Origin: Candidatus Kapaibacterium sp. | GTDB taxonomy: Bacteria; Bacteroidota; Ignavibacteria; Kapaibacteriales; HRBIN21 | Length of the DNA stretch: 64,000 nt | Direction of reading: 5' to 3' | Assembly: GCA_938084565.1 (NCBI GenBank) | Contig: CALKEU010000008.1 | Coordinates: 1-64,000, forward strand | Shown here: positions 29,094 through 38,681 of the stretch, piece by piece | Position numbering within the stretch: position 1 is the stretch's first letter | How the letters are laid out: every line of letters begins with the position of its first letter | The notes under the pieces: generated by a model | Told to the model about the DNA's origin: nothing | Databases searched by the model: none | What the model saw: the letters and a program-made list of their open reading frames with translations, nothing else | Position numbers and translations under genes: made by a program

Positions 29094-29115
29094 ACCGAAT
29101 TTCGGTTTACCGAAA
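29094..29115. promoter_or_regulatory. Candidate operator of the tro operon: three alternating half-sites
   Basis: Plus strand reads ACCGAA-t-TTCGGT-tt-ACCGAA-a. The right pair, with flanking T and A, is a perfect palindrome (TTTCGGT-TT-ACCGAAA, 29100-29115); the left pair is a second palindrome sharing the middle half-site. It lies 9-30 nt upstream of the regulator ATG. Form and position fit DtxR-family operators (TTTAGG-type arms), so autoregulation of the operon is likely. Confidence 0.65.
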
Positions 29116-29157
29116 CGAAGGACGCCCCGCTTTCGTGTCTGTGCCGAGGGCATGCAC

Positions 29158-30306
29158 TCAGCCGCGGCAAGCATATGCCTGATGGAGCGCCTCTAGGAAG
29201 CCTTCTGCTGCCCGCTCAATGCCGAAGTGGCGACAAGCATGTTCGCTGATCGCCTCGCGGCGCTGACGGAGTTCCAGATGCCGTTCTGAGACCTGCTGAA
29301 TGAGTGCAGCCAGAGCCTCTGCATCACCGGGATCGAACAGTGCCCCATTCCAGCCTGGCTGGAGCAGATCGTAGGCCGCCCCGACAGCCGTAGAGCAGAG
29401 CACATAGAGCCCTGCTGCAAGAGCTTCGTTGACCACCAATCCCCATACCTCCCGCAGCGAGGGCAACACCAATACATCGGCCAAAGCATACCACCAGGGG
29501 AGCTCCTCCGGCTGCCGATGGCCTTCGAATACAACTACATCCTGCAGCCCATACTCCCGACTCAGTCGGGCCAGGGTTTCTCTCTCAGGACCCTCGCCGA
29601 CCACAAGGAGGCCAATGCCTGGATCCTGCAAGAGCCGGAGTGCCTCGAGCAGAAGGACCACATTCTTCCGAGGAATCAGACTCCCGACATACAAGAGCAA
29701 CAATGGCGGGTACTGAGCGCGCCGGCTTGCAAACTCGGCCGTCTGCCGAATTTGCCACACACTGCGTCGGAAGAACTCCATGTCCACTGTATTCGGTATG
29801 ACTACCGTGGGCAACTCCCCGCCGTGGATGCGCTGGAGCCACCGTGCGGCAGGATTGCCATATGCTAAACCCAGCCTAACCTGCCGGACGAAGGCGCGCT
29901 TGAGCGCAAAGAGCATTCCGCGCCGTATCTGCGCACTCCCCTCCCAGGATTCATACCACAGAACTGTCGGAATACCTCGCCGGCGAGCATAGTGGAGTCC
30001 TTGCCAATAGAGCAGCTGCTCATACCCACCGAGTACGAGGACATCGGGGCGCAGAGCGCGGAGGGCTCGCCCTAAACCCCAGTTGAGGTGTATGTGCCAC
30101 TCCCGTTGCATCCATGAGAAATGCACCCCAGGAAGCACGCGGTAGCGGAAGCGCAGCTGTCGGGCCTCAGGTGTACCCCATAGGCGCAATGGCTCTGACC
30201 GTGCCGCGCACAGCACGGTGAGCTCCCCTTGGAGCTGTTCGGCAACAGCATTGAAGAGGGACACTCGATAGGGGCTCAAAATATTGGTCAGCACCACAGC
30301 GCGCAT
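29158..30306 (-). CDS. Glycosyltransferase, family 4 type
   Basis: 382 aa from the ATG at 30304-30306. GT-B fold: N-terminal VVLTNILSPYRVSLFNAVAEQL acceptor-binding region; C-terminal LLLLYVGSLIPRKNVVLLLEAL, GEGPERETL, and PSLREVWGLVVNEALAAG (E-x7-E donor-binding motif). It probably transfers a sugar to a lipid-linked or surface glycan; donor and acceptor unknown. It has its own TAATTTTG box 21 nt upstream and lies 72 nt upstream of the tro regulator on the same strand. Confidence 0.88.
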   Translation of the reverse strand: MRAVVLTNILSPYRVSLFNAVAEQLQGELTVLCAARSEPLRLWGTPEARQLRFRYRVLPGVHFSWMQREWHIHLNWGLGRALRALRPDVLVLGGYEQLLYWQGLHYARRRGIPTVLWYESWEGSAQIRRGMLFALKRAFVRQVRLGLAYGNPAARWLQRIHGGELPTVVIPNTVDMEFFRRSVWQIRQTAEFASRRAQYPPLLLLYVGSLIPRKNVVLLLEALRLLQDPGIGLLVVGEGPERETLARLSREYGLQDVVVFEGHRQPEELPWWYALADVLVLPSLREVWGLVVNEALAAGLYVLCSTAVGAAYDLLQPGWNGALFDPGDAEALAALIQQVSERHLELRQRREAISEHACRHFGIERAAEGFLEALHQAYACRG

Positions 30307-30327
30307 GCCCACCACACCGGAAGGGCA

Positions 30328-30335
30328 CAAAATTA
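30328..30335 (-). promoter_or_regulatory. Putative -7 box (TAATTTTG) for the GT4 gene
   Basis: Minus-strand TAATTTTG, 21 nt before the ATG at 30306. It supports the downstream start over one at 30330. Confidence 0.55.
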
Positions 30336-30392
30336 GGGCCCTCGAAACCTACACCCGCACTACGCATCACGAAAAACGACCGCTGAAGCGAC

Positions 30393-30400
30393 TATTTTTG
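30393..30400 (+). promoter_or_regulatory. Putative -7 box (TATTTTTG) for the BNR protein gene
   Basis: Exact TATTTTTG followed by C, 27 nt before the ATG at 30428. It supports that start over an earlier in-frame codon at 30284. Confidence 0.65.
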
Positions 30401-30427
30401 CAGCGTACAAGTAACCCCTCTGCCTCC

Positions 30428-31777
30428 ATGTGGCGTCCACTCTCCCTAGCAGCTATCGCAGCTACCATCTGCGTGCTCGGGCAAGAACGACAGTGGGTGC
30501 GCCTCCTCGAGGAGCCAGTCTTCACAGTTGTTCCAAACCCCCAAAATCCCCGAACGCTCTATGCGGGAGGGCTCGGGCACCGACTCTATCGCTCCTTCGA
30601 TGGCGGAGAGACGTGGGATACCATTGTCATCGACTTCCCAGGGGGCGCAGCGCAGTTTCTGGATGTCTTCGTTCACCCCCGAGACACCTCTGTCCTCCTG
30701 GTTGGCGGTTCGGGCTTTGGGAAGCTGGTGCGGAGCTCGGATGGTGGAGGGACATGGCAGGACGTCCTCGTACCCGAACATGCGTTTCTCCTACCCAGTG
30801 GAGCCTCGATCATTGCGCATCCACTCCATCCGGACACGCTCCTTGTAACCGAGTACATCGGTCCGGGCTGGAACCCGCCGCGACTTTATCGCAGCACTGA
30901 CGGAGGGCGGACGTGGGATACCTTGGTCCCTTTTACCGAAGCCATCCCGAACTGCGCTATGGCTATCCGCTGGGACAGCCTCTGGGTGGTTGTTGCCCGC
31001 TGCGATGGAGCCATCTTTGCTTCCGCCGATTGGCAGACATGGCGTCTCATGAGCCACTTGCACCTGCCAGGCTATCCGCAAGAGTCGGAAATTCCTGACC
31101 TACTCTTCGTTCCAGACCAGCCCCAGCTCGGCTTCCTTGCCGTTACCTTTCTCTTCGACACCACCATCGCTGGGCGTCCCAACGGCGGGCTGTACCGGAC
31201 AACGGATGGCGGTATAACGTGGCATCTGTTGGCTTTCTCCGACACCAGCCTTTGGGCAGTGGCTATCCATCGTTGGGGAACAGCCCTCGAGATAGCCGTG
31301 GGAGGCTTCACCCTCTATCCCGACACCGTAGGTCGTCCCCTTGTGCCAGGGTCCGGTATTGTCCGAACTTCTCCCGATGGAGGCTCCACCTGGCTCAATC
31401 ACGATGCGGTGCTTCCCTGGGGACCTGCCGATCCCCTCCTGCGCCGAGTCTGGCGCATGCGCTATGCGCCCTCGGGCACTCTGTATGTTGCTACCGAGGC
31501 CGGTCTCTACGCATGGCGTTCCCCTCTCAGCGTACCGGTATCTGCCACCGTAGAAGAGGCAACCGTATCTCTCCTCCTCCCCCGCCGGCAGTGGCATCTG
31601 CAGGCACCGTGTTCGGGGATGCTCTCCCTCTTCTCTCTTACCGGCCACCTTCTACTCCAGCAATGGATTGCCGCAGGGGATCACTGCATAGAAGTCCAGC
31701 ATCTGGCTGCAGGCACTTATGTTGCCGAGCTCCGCAGCCCGATCCTCTGCCGGCGCTGGCTACTCCTTGTACCATAA
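30428..31777 (+). CDS. Secreted BNR/sortilin-like repeat protein with T9SS-type C-terminus
   Basis: 449 aa from the ATG at 30428, which starts a signal peptide (MWRPLSLAAIAATICVLG). Asp-box repeats recur: SFDGGETWDT, SSDGGGTWQD, STDGGRTWDT, TTDGGITWHL and SPDGGSTWLN, implying a beta-propeller of the BNR/Vps10-like type. The C-terminus (MLSLFSLTGHLLLQQW ... LAAGTYVAEL) resembles a T9SS sorting domain. Binding partner or enzymatic activity cannot be inferred. It is convergent with the pseudouridine-synthase homologue, 4 nt apart. Confidence 0.78.
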   Translation: MWRPLSLAAIAATICVLGQERQWVRLLEEPVFTVVPNPQNPRTLYAGGLGHRLYRSFDGGETWDTIVIDFPGGAAQFLDVFVHPRDTSVLLVGGSGFGKLVRSSDGGGTWQDVLVPEHAFLLPSGASIIAHPLHPDTLLVTEYIGPGWNPPRLYRSTDGGRTWDTLVPFTEAIPNCAMAIRWDSLWVVVARCDGAIFASADWQTWRLMSHLHLPGYPQESEIPDLLFVPDQPQLGFLAVTFLFDTTIAGRPNGGLYRTTDGGITWHLLAFSDTSLWAVAIHRWGTALEIAVGGFTLYPDTVGRPLVPGSGIVRTSPDGGSTWLNHDAVLPWGPADPLLRRVWRMRYAPSGTLYVATEAGLYAWRSPLSVPVSATVEEATVSLLLPRRQWHLQAPCSGMLSLFSLTGHLLLQQWIAAGDHCIEVQHLAAGTYVAELRSPILCRRWLLLVP

Positions 31778-31781
31778 GGGC

Positions 31782-32837
31782 TCAGCGGGGGAACCACCGC
31801 TGCGAAAACTGCTGCCAGGCTGGCATGGTCTGCGCCGTCACCTCCGGCAGCCGCGGTGTCTCCTCTTCGAGCTTTGCGAGTTCCTCTGCACGGAGACGCC
31901 GCCAAGCCCCGACGGGCAGTTCATCACTGGTGAGGAAGCCCAAGCGATAGCGGTGCAAGTGCAGAATCTCTAGCCCTTCTTTCTTCAGAAGGCGGTGGAG
32001 GAAGCCCAGTGGAAGCTGGCGTGCAACGATACGGAGCCAGCACGTGTGCGCGTTCTCCTGGAGTAGCTCCACGCGAGCCTCAAGGTTATGCTGCGACATA
32101 CGGCGCAGCTCCTGCGTCAGGCGCTCCAACTCCTGGTGCGTGACATGGCGGTGCACTTTGATGTGGTACTCCTTCTCCACAAGGCTCAGGGTCGAGCGCT
32201 CAGGATTCCGATAGGCGGGATCAGTGCTGAAAATGACTATCCCGCTGGCGAACTTCGTCAACCGTCCGCAGGGGAAATAGCCCCCTTTGCGCTTGGGGAG
32301 ATACTCGTAGACGGTGGGAGTCCCGAGCTCCTTGGAGGCTGCGACACGGCGCGGCTTATGGAAGACCAGCGTATAATGCTCCGCCGGCGGGAAGAGCAGC
32401 TCGATGCCATCGGCGAGGATAGTATCTCGGTGGACGAGAACCCGGACATTGGGTTCCACAACCGTTACTCCATTGACTTGGACACGCCCCTGGCGGATGA
32501 GAGCCAGAGCGGCAGCGTGAGAGGCGTACTTGAGCCGATTCAAAGCTCGAGCTAATGACATCAGATGTGGCTCGGGCGGGGCCTTCTTTGGGCGCCTTCG
32601 CTGAGGGGTGGTCAAACGCCGCCGGCGGTACATCCGTTTCCGACGCGCTTGGAAATCCCCGCGCCGCTTCCACACCGGCGGACCAGCCCTACGGGCAGCC
32701 GGTGTTCCACGCTCTCCAGAAGCCGGTTCTGCTTCACGACGGAACTTCTTCCGATGGCGGAAGTACCGTTGCGGACGCTGTCCCCCACCGGTATTTCCGC
32801 CATTTCCCCCTGCGGCATTCCACGGTGGTTGTGTCAT
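31782..32837 (-). CDS. RsuA/RluB-family pseudouridine synthase homologue lacking the catalytic Asp
   Basis: 351 aa from the ATG at 32837, chosen over 32867 because GGGGAG lies a few bases upstream. Residues 1-~90 are a Gly- and then Arg/Lys-rich extension. An S4 RNA-binding domain follows (~94-140, LNRLKYASHAAALALIRQGRVQVNG as seen across 99-123), then the synthase-like domain (YTLVFHKPRRVAASKE, PTVYEYLP). The universal catalytic motif GRLD reads GRLT here (YFPCGRLTKFASGIVIFS): Thr194 (codon ACG) replaces the Asp essential in all known pseudouridine synthases. It may bind rRNA without modifying it. It is the last gene of the operon that starts at 38622. Confidence 0.85.
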   Translation of the reverse strand: MTQPPWNAAGGNGGNTGGGQRPQRYFRHRKKFRREAEPASGERGTPAARRAGPPVWKRRGDFQARRKRMYRRRRLTTPQRRRPKKAPPEPHLMSLARALNRLKYASHAAALALIRQGRVQVNGVTVVEPNVRVLVHRDTILADGIELLFPPAEHYTLVFHKPRRVAASKELGTPTVYEYLPKRKGGYFPCGRLTKFASGIVIFSTDPAYRNPERSTLSLVEKEYHIKVHRHVTHQELERLTQELRRMSQHNLEARVELLQENAHTCWLRIVARQLPLGFLHRLLKKEGLEILHLHRYRLGFLTSDELPVGAWRRLRAEELAKLEEETPRLPEVTAQTMPAWQQFSQRWFPR

Positions 32838-32891
32838 CGTCTCCCCTTCATGACGACTGTGGAACATGCTTGGCTGCGAAACATACTACGC

Positions 32892-33497
32892 TCAGCCGAT
32901 GGAGCGCACGACTACAAAGCCGAGCAGTAGGAGGATGACAAAGCCCAACGCCAGCCAATCGAAGTAGCGCTCCATAAGGCGCTGGATTCCTGGTCCAAAA
33001 GCCCACAGAAGTGTTGCAACGGCGAAGAAGCGCAGAGCACGCCCTACCAGCGACACCCCCATGAAGGGAAGGAGCGGCAAGGCAACGGCCCCTGCAGCAA
33101 GGGTTGCCACCTTATAGGGGATGGGCGAAAAAGCCGCTGCAAAGAGGAACCACACCCCAGCCTCACCCCGGTAGAGCTCCACAACATGCTGCCACGCTGC
33201 CTGGGCTTGGTAGAGGTGCACGATCCGATACCCCACTATGTCCATGAAGCCGTGCCCAATTGCATAGCCGAGCAGCCCCCCGAGCACAGAGCCAAGAGTA
33301 CACACAGCAGCAGCCACAAAGGCTCTCTGGCGATGCAGGAGCACCAGCGGTATGAGCATCACATCGGGCGGAAGGGGAAAGACCGACGCCTCGGCTGCAG
33401 CAACACCAAAGAGTATCCAGAGAGCTTCTCGCCGTGCCGCTGCCGCCTCCAGCCGGGCCTTCTCGCGCCACAACCACTGACGGACCGCTCCAATCAT
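32892..33497 (-). CDS. VTT/DedA-like membrane protein (YqaA type)
   Basis: 201 aa, about five hydrophobic segments. Features of the SNARE-associated/VTT family: [33 protein letters not shown], and [25 protein letters not shown] (the F-P-x-P-x-K loop). DedA/VTT proteins are linked to lipid flipping and envelope homeostasis; the function of this member is unknown. It overlaps accA by 4 nt and belongs to the same operon. Confidence 0.85.
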   Translation of the reverse strand: MIGAVRQWLWREKARLEAAAARREALWILFGVAAAEASVFPLPPDVMLIPLVLLHRQRAFVAAAVCTLGSVLGGLLGYAIGHGFMDIVGYRIVHLYQAQAAWQHVVELYRGEAGVWFLFAAAFSPIPYKVATLAAGAVALPLLPFMGVSLVGRALRFFAVATLLWAFGPGIQRLMERYFDWLALGFVILLLLGFVVVRSIG

Positions 33498-34441
33498 TCA
33501 GCCCACACCCCCATGCGGTAGAACTTCTGCCGACGGCGCTGCACGAGCTCCTCCACAGGTACCCGGGCCAGTTCCTCTAACTCCTCTCGCAGCACCGCAC
33601 GCATGATCTCATACATCTGCGCCGGATCCCGATGCGCCCCACCGACTGGCTCGGGAACAAGTCGATCGACAACTCCGAGCCGCACCAGATCCTCAGCGCA
33701 CAGCTCTAACTCTTCAGCCGCTTGCTCCTTGAAATCCCAACTCCGCCAGAGAATGCTTGAACACGACTCAGGTGCAATGACCGAATACCAGGCATACTGC
33801 AGCATGAGCACTCGATCACCCACCCCGATCCCGAGCGCTCCACCCGATCCCCCCTCGCCAATGACTACCACGAGAATGGGCGTACGCAGACGGGCCATCT
33901 CAAACAGATTCCGGGCAATGGCCTCGGCTTGCCCTCGTTCCTCCGCCTCAATGCCCGGAAAGGCACCCGGAGTATCCAGAAAGGAAACAACCGGTTTACG
34001 GAACTTCTCCGCAAGCCGAAAGAGCCGTAAGGCCTTACGGTAGCCTTCGGGATTGGGCATGCCGAAATTGCGGCGCAGATTCTCCTGTGTCGTACGGCCC
34101 TTCTGATGCCCGACCACAACGAGTGTCTTTCCCTCAAAGCGTGCCAGCCCGCCAATGAGGGCAGGGTCATCCCCCCCGCATCGGTCGCCGTGCAGCTCGA
34201 CGAAATCCGTGAACACATTCTGGACGTAGTCCAGCGTCGAGGGACGCTCGGGATGGCGTGCAATCTGGACGCGCTGCCACCGCGTCAGATTCGCATACAC
34301 GTGCCGCCGCAACTGCTCGAGCTGTTGCTCAAGCTTGGCCACCTCCGAAGCAATTTCGAGCTGGTCCGACAGGGCCCGCAGTTCGGCCACCTTCTGCTCC
34401 AGTTCGATGAGGGGTTTCTCAAAGTCGAGGACGTATCTCAC
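33494..34441 (-). CDS. accA: Acetyl-CoA carboxylase carboxyltransferase subunit alpha
   Basis: 315 aa, typical length. It pairs with AccD to move the carboxyl group from biotin on AccB to acetyl-CoA, making malonyl-CoA. The N-terminus [18 protein letters not shown] is characteristic. Core motifs: [81 protein letters not shown] and [20 protein letters not shown]. The start overlaps the glycosyltransferase gene by 23 nt. accD and accBC are not in the window. Confidence 0.97.
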   Translation of the reverse strand: MRYVLDFEKPLIELEQKVAELRALSDQLEIASEVAKLEQQLEQLRRHVYANLTRWQRVQIARHPERPSTLDYVQNVFTDFVELHGDRCGGDDPALIGGLARFEGKTLVVVGHQKGRTTQENLRRNFGMPNPEGYRKALRLFRLAEKFRKPVVSFLDTPGAFPGIEAEERGQAEAIARNLFEMARLRTPILVVVIGEGGSGGALGIGVGDRVLMLQYAWYSVIAPESCSSILWRSWDFKEQAAEELELCAEDLVRLGVVDRLVPEPVGGAHRDPAQMYEIMRAVLREELEELARVPVEELVQRRRQKFYRMGVWAE

Positions 34442-36437
34442 GGCGGAGCCTCCGGATGCAGTATGTCAGCACAATGTCCACATCAAGCCCAAGCGAGTAG
34501 TGGCGCATGTAGTAATGGTTGAGCTGCCGCACGACGGCCGGCGACAGCTCCTCCGCACCCCCCAAACGGGCCAACGTAAGCAATCCGGGTTTGGCCACTG
34601 CATGTAAGTGCTCCCCACTCTGGGGCTCAATCCCGACCACACTCCAATGACCTCGAAGCACGAGCCACCACCGCCGCAGCAAGCTCCAGCGGTGGGCACT
34701 CAAAAATACAAGTGGCAGCCCCAAACTGAGGGCAACGACGGCGCAGATAAGATCGAGAGTGCGCTTGAGCAGTCGTAGCCGCGGATGCAGCAGAGGGTAT
34801 TCAACCCATGCCGGCTCATGTCCCAAGAGCTCTCGCACGAAGCGTTGTACCCAGAGCTCGTCGGAGTTCTGTGCCAGGGATAGCCGCACACGCCAGCGGG
34901 CCAATCGTTCCGCCACGGCCACCAACTCTCCGGGAGGCAGCTCCGGCGTTGCAACAACGAGCTCGTGAATGCGCCATTGCGCTACCAGTTCAGGCAGCTC
35001 TCCATAGCTCCCGAGCACCGGTATCCCGTCATCGTGCGCATACGGCTCATCGTCGTAGCGGACAACACCCAGGAACAGAACGCTTGCATCCTGCTGGCGC
35101 TGCAGAGTTACCGCCAGAGCATGGGCTACAGCTCCCCTCCCAAGTACGGCAACACGGCGCGGCCGCACGCCATGCCGACGCAATTGCTGGATGGCAGCAC
35201 GGGCTCCTATCCCCCAGAGAGCACCCCCAACAGCCGTTCCCACCATGACCCAGCGGCTGAAGGCGTAATCCTTGAAGAAGGCGGCTAACGCGGCCACCGC
35301 AAGCATCGACAAGGCATATGCCATGGCTGCCCGAGCCAGCTGTACCCGCCGCTCTAGGTAATCCCCACAGAAGAGCATCATAGCCACGACAACACTCCCG
35401 ATGGCCAAAAACACGGTTGGATAGGCGTAGGCGGGCAACCCCAGGAAATGCCCGAAACGCAAACGCGTTGCCACCAACAGCGCCACCGTTACCCCGAGCA
35501 AATCCGCTATCCCGAGCAGCCAGAGGTTGGGATACTGGAGCGCTCGAGCCAGGATCTCCCGCAACTTGATGCCAATCTGCAAAAGGGGGACAAGCGGTGA
35601 CCCCTTGTAATAGCGGCGCACAAAGATGCGCATAGCCTCGTAGAAGTGAAAGAGCGCATCCGTGGTCGAACGGCGTGTGCTCTCCCCCTTGAAGTGCAAG
35701 ATGCTGACGGCTCCGACATACCCAATCCGCCAGCCAGCCAGATGCGCCCGGTAGCACAAGTCAATGTCCTCTCCGTAGAGGAAGTACTCCGGATCGAACC
35801 CCCGGAGCTCTCGCAGCACTTCGCGACGGCAGAACATGAAAGCCCCCGAAATGACCTCCGCATAGCCTATCTCCTGCTCATCCCGAAAACCCTGCGAATA
35901 CCGGGCAAAGATCCGAGAGCGGGGGAAAAGCCGCTCCAACCCAAATAGCCGTGTGAAGGCCACCCATGGGGTCGGAAAGCCCCGGCGGCACGTCTCCTGA
36001 AAGGAACCATCCCGATTCAACACCCGGCAGCCTGCAATGCCGACCTCGGGGTGCCGCTCCATATAGGCCAGCATTGTGCGAAAGGTGTCCGGATGGACAA
36101 GTGTGTCAGGGTTCAGCAGCAGAATGTAACGCCCGCAAGCTTGCGCAATTCCGATATTGTTTGCCCGCCCAAAACCAACATTAGTCGGCAAGGGTATCCA
36201 GCGAACCTGTGGAAAAGCCGGCATGAGGGTGGCTACAGTACCGTCATCCGAAGCATTGTCCACTACGAGCACTTCACCCTCGATCCCTTGCAAGGCTTGG
36301 AAGACGGAGCGCAGACACTGCGCCAACACGTCTTGCACATTGTGGCTGACAATGACAATAGAGAGCTCTAGCGTGGGCGATTCAGCCAGGAAATCCGCCT
36401 CCAAGACTTCAGCCGTCTGTGTAGTATCGGCGCTCAT
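34419..36437 (-). CDS. GT2 glycosyltransferase fused to a truncated polyprenyl-P sugar phosphotransferase
   Basis: 672 aa from the ATG at 36437. Residues ~25-280: GT2 of rhamnosyltransferase type ([59 protein letters not shown]). Then ~4 membrane helices, a Rossmann-like CoA-binding region ([15 protein letters not shown] ... [14 protein letters not shown]), and a WcaJ-like end. The end keeps the entry helix ([18 protein letters not shown]), [15 protein letters not shown] and [18 protein letters not shown]. It lacks the ~70-residue catalytic middle (QERVG...YKFRTM...DEIPQ) seen in the neighbour at 37150, and VGPRP reads VGIEP. The last half is probably catalytically dead, a membrane or regulatory platform. 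It overlaps the dpm1-like gene by 29 nt. Confidence 0.85.
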   Translation of the reverse strand: MSADTTQTAEVLEADFLAESPTLELSIVIVSHNVQDVLAQCLRSVFQALQGIEGEVLVVDNASDDGTVATLMPAFPQVRWIPLPTNVGFGRANNIGIAQACGRYILLLNPDTLVHPDTFRTMLAYMERHPEVGIAGCRVLNRDGSFQETCRRGFPTPWVAFTRLFGLERLFPRSRIFARYSQGFRDEQEIGYAEVISGAFMFCRREVLRELRGFDPEYFLYGEDIDLCYRAHLAGWRIGYVGAVSILHFKGESTRRSTTDALFHFYEAMRIFVRRYYKGSPLVPLLQIGIKLREILARALQYPNLWLLGIADLLGVTVALLVATRLRFGHFLGLPAYAYPTVFLAIGSVVVAMMLFCGDYLERRVQLARAAMAYALSMLAVAALAAFFKDYAFSRWVMVGTAVGGALWGIGARAAIQQLRRHGVRPRRVAVLGRGAVAHALAVTLQRQQDASVLFLGVVRYDDEPYAHDDGIPVLGSYGELPELVAQWRIHELVVATPELPPGELVAVAERLARWRVRLSLAQNSDELWVQRFVRELLGHEPAWVEYPLLHPRLRLLKRTLDLICAVVALSLGLPLVFLSAHRWSLLRRWWLVLRGHWSVVGIEPQSGEHLHAVAKPGLLTLARLGGAEELSPAVVRQLNHYYMRHYSLGLDVDIVLTYCIRRLRREIRPRL

Positions 36438-37146
36438 TCCGCACCAGACTCGACAGGCGTAGTCGCCATACCATCCAGGCTGCTTCGTAGACAATGCCTC
36501 GATTGAGCTTCGACAGCCCGCTGCGGCGGTCCACAAAGATAATGGGCACCTCCACAATCCGGCAGCCCAAACGCCAGAGCCGGTAGGTGACCTCAATTTG
36601 AAAGGCATACCCATTCGAGCGGATCCGTTCCCATCGGAGGCGGCGTAGAACCCGGCCCCAGAAAGCCTTGAAGCCACTCGTGGCATCCGCTATGGGCATG
36701 CCAGTAATGCAGCGGGTATAGCGATTGGCAAACCAGCTCAAAAGGAGCCGTCCAATCGGCCAATTGACTACGTTGACCCCACTGACGTACCGGGAGCCGA
36801 TAGCCACATCGGCTTGGTCGAGTGTTGCCACAAGCCGGGGCACATCGGCCGGATCGTGTGAGAAATCCGCATCCATCTGCACCACAATGTCGTAGCCTCG
36901 CTGGAGTGCCCACTGAAACCCCTGACAGTAGGCCGAACCAAGCCCGAGCTTAGCCGGTCGCTGCAGGAGATGCACCCGTCCGGGAAACTGCTCCTGCCAC
37001 TGACGTACCTCCTCGGCCGTGCCATCGGGCGAGGCATCATCTACGATGAGCACCTCTGCCCCGAGCTCTAACCGGAGAAGCGCCGGAATTAATTCGGCGA
37101 TGTTCTCCCGCTCATTGTACGTTGGAATGACAACGAGGACTCGCAC
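36409..37146 (-). CDS. Polyprenyl-phosphate mannosyltransferase-like GT2 (Dpm1 type)
   Basis: 245 aa. GT-A fold with VVIPTYNERENIAELIPALL at the N-terminus, VLIVDDASPDGTAEEV, VQMDADFSHDP (DxD) and IGSRYVSG, plus the IADATSGFKAF segment typical of dolichol-phosphate mannose synthases. It probably loads a sugar (mannose or glucose) onto undecaprenyl phosphate for surface glycan synthesis. No C-terminal membrane helices, so it is a short Dpm1-type. It starts 3 nt downstream of the WcaJ-like gene's stop. Confidence 0.92.
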   Translation of the reverse strand: MRVLVVIPTYNERENIAELIPALLRLELGAEVLIVDDASPDGTAEEVRQWQEQFPGRVHLLQRPAKLGLGSAYCQGFQWALQRGYDIVVQMDADFSHDPADVPRLVATLDQADVAIGSRYVSGVNVVNWPIGRLLLSWFANRYTRCITGMPIADATSGFKAFWGRVLRRLRWERIRSNGYAFQIEVTYRLWRLGCRIVEVPIIFVDRRSGLSKLNRGIVYEAAWMVWRLRLSSLVRNERRYYTDG

Positions 37147-37149
37147 CCT

Positions 37150-38622
37150 TCAGACTCCTTTGCCGGTCAGCATAACCCAGAGAGTCCGCAGCATAATCTC
37201 AAAGTCGAGCGCCAGCGACTGGTTCTCGATGTAGTAGAAATCTAGCTCCACCCGATGGCGTACGCCTTCCGGGGTGGGATCGTCTAGATCGCGCCGCCGA
37301 CACACCTGCCACCACCCCGTAATACCAGGCTTGACGATGTGCCGGCGTGGGTATTCAGGCACCATAGCGGTAAAGAGCTCAACGTAGTAGGGGCGCTCCG
37401 GCCGTGGGCCCACGATGCTCATCTCCCCCTTGAGCACGTTCCAAAACTGAGGGATTTCATCGAGGTGTGTCTTGCGTAGCCACCGGCCAATGCGCGTAAT
37501 ACGGGGATCGTGGCTGTGCCGCCAGGCTCGGTCTGCATCCTCTTTGGCAACCATTGTGCGGAACTTATAGAGCCGGAATCGCCGTCCATCCTTCCCGACG
37601 CGTTCTTGCACGAAGAGGATCGGCCTACCGCTATCGATCCAAATTGCCAAAGCCACCAGAAGCCACACCGGGGCTCCCCCGACGAGGACGAGAACACTGA
37701 TCCCGACATCGAGAGCCCGCTTGACAAAGGCCTGCCAGGGGCGCAGCAGTTCGGGATTGACCTCCAGAAGTCGCGTCCCGTACAGACGCCGAATACGGGC
37801 TTGCCCCATTGCTAGGCGGTAGAGCTCGGGCAGCATCTTCACCCCCACTCCCGCCTCGGTTGCAACACCGACGGCTCGCCAGAAGGCCTCTAGCCGCGGC
37901 GGATGGAAAGCCACCACGAGCTCCTCGGGGCAGAGTCGGCGTACTAGCTCCGGCAGTTGCTCGAGCCCCCCGACAACGGGCACGGCTCCATTTGCTTTTG
38001 CAGAAAGTTCCTCGGTCGGGCCCTCCTCGAGTACAACCCCCAGCGGCCGATATCCCCAGTGGTCTAGACGCTGCAGCTCCTGCTGGAGACGCTCTATCCC
38101 CCCTTGATTCCCGACGAGGAGCACCGGAATGGTAATCATCCCACGACGGCGCAACCAGCGCTGCACAGAGCGTGCCCCCAGCCGTCCTGCCCCAACTGCG
38201 ACCAGGAGAATTCCTACGTAAAGGCCCGCCACAGCTCGAAAATTGCCGCGGTAGAACTCCCCGCTATCCCCCAGAACGAGCAACAGCAGGATTGCCATAC
38301 CAATCAGGAGCGCCCGCACCACAGCAGCAAGCTCCTCCATCGGCGGGCGAATGTACCAGTTACGATAGAGCCCTAACAGCCAGAATAGCAGAACCCAGTA
38401 CGCCGTTACCGCACCGAGCACGGCCCCCACCTCCCAGCCGCGCGGGGTTGCCACAGACTCAAACCATCCGCTCGCAAAGCGCACCCACATATACAGAGCG
38501 GTCGCCGCTGCAACACTGAGCAGGTCAGCCCCAAGTTGGAACACCAGTGGGCTCCAGCGCCCACTCCTCCAGCGGCGAACCACCGGTCGAGGTTCCTGTA
38601 CGGATATGCGCACGGCTACCAT
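37150..38622 (-). CDS. Polyprenyl glycosylphosphotransferase (WcaJ/WbaP type)
   Basis: 490 aa from the ATG at 38620-38622. About four N-terminal membrane helices, a Rossmann-like region (IPVLLVGNQGGIERL ... VPVVGGLEQLPELV), then the complete sugar transferase domain: VKRALDVGISVLVLVGG, LFVQERVGKDGRRFRLYKFRTM, DPRITRIGRWLRKTHLDEIPQ, FWNVLKGEMSIVGPRPERP, VKPGITGWWQV and LDFYYIENQSLALDFEIML. It transfers a sugar-1-phosphate (often glucose or galactose) to undecaprenyl phosphate, starting a repeat unit. First gene of a minus-strand operon running to 31782. A TAnnTTTG box sits only 9 nt upstream of the start. Confidence 0.94.
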   Translation of the reverse strand: MVAVRISVQEPRPVVRRWRSGRWSPLVFQLGADLLSVAAATALYMWVRFASGWFESVATPRGWEVGAVLGAVTAYWVLLFWLLGLYRNWYIRPPMEELAAVVRALLIGMAILLLLVLGDSGEFYRGNFRAVAGLYVGILLVAVGAGRLGARSVQRWLRRRGMITIPVLLVGNQGGIERLQQELQRLDHWGYRPLGVVLEEGPTEELSAKANGAVPVVGGLEQLPELVRRLCPEELVVAFHPPRLEAFWRAVGVATEAGVGVKMLPELYRLAMGQARIRRLYGTRLLEVNPELLRPWQAFVKRALDVGISVLVLVGGAPVWLLVALAIWIDSGRPILFVQERVGKDGRRFRLYKFRTMVAKEDADRAWRHSHDPRITRIGRWLRKTHLDEIPQFWNVLKGEMSIVGPRPERPYYVELFTAMVPEYPRRHIVKPGITGWWQVCRRRDLDDPTPEGVRHRVELDFYYIENQSLALDFEIMLRTLWVMLTGKGV

Positions 38623-38631
38623 CGTCGTCCA

Positions 38632-38639
38632 CAAAACTA
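38632..38639 (-). promoter_or_regulatory. Putative -7 box (TAGTTTTG) for the WcaJ-like operon
   Basis: Minus-strand TAGTTTTG, 9 nt before the ATG. If real, the transcript would be nearly leaderless. Confidence 0.4.
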
Positions 38640-38681
38640 CTGACGCTCTCCGAGCTCTTCCCCCTTCGGACCCGAGCAGCG

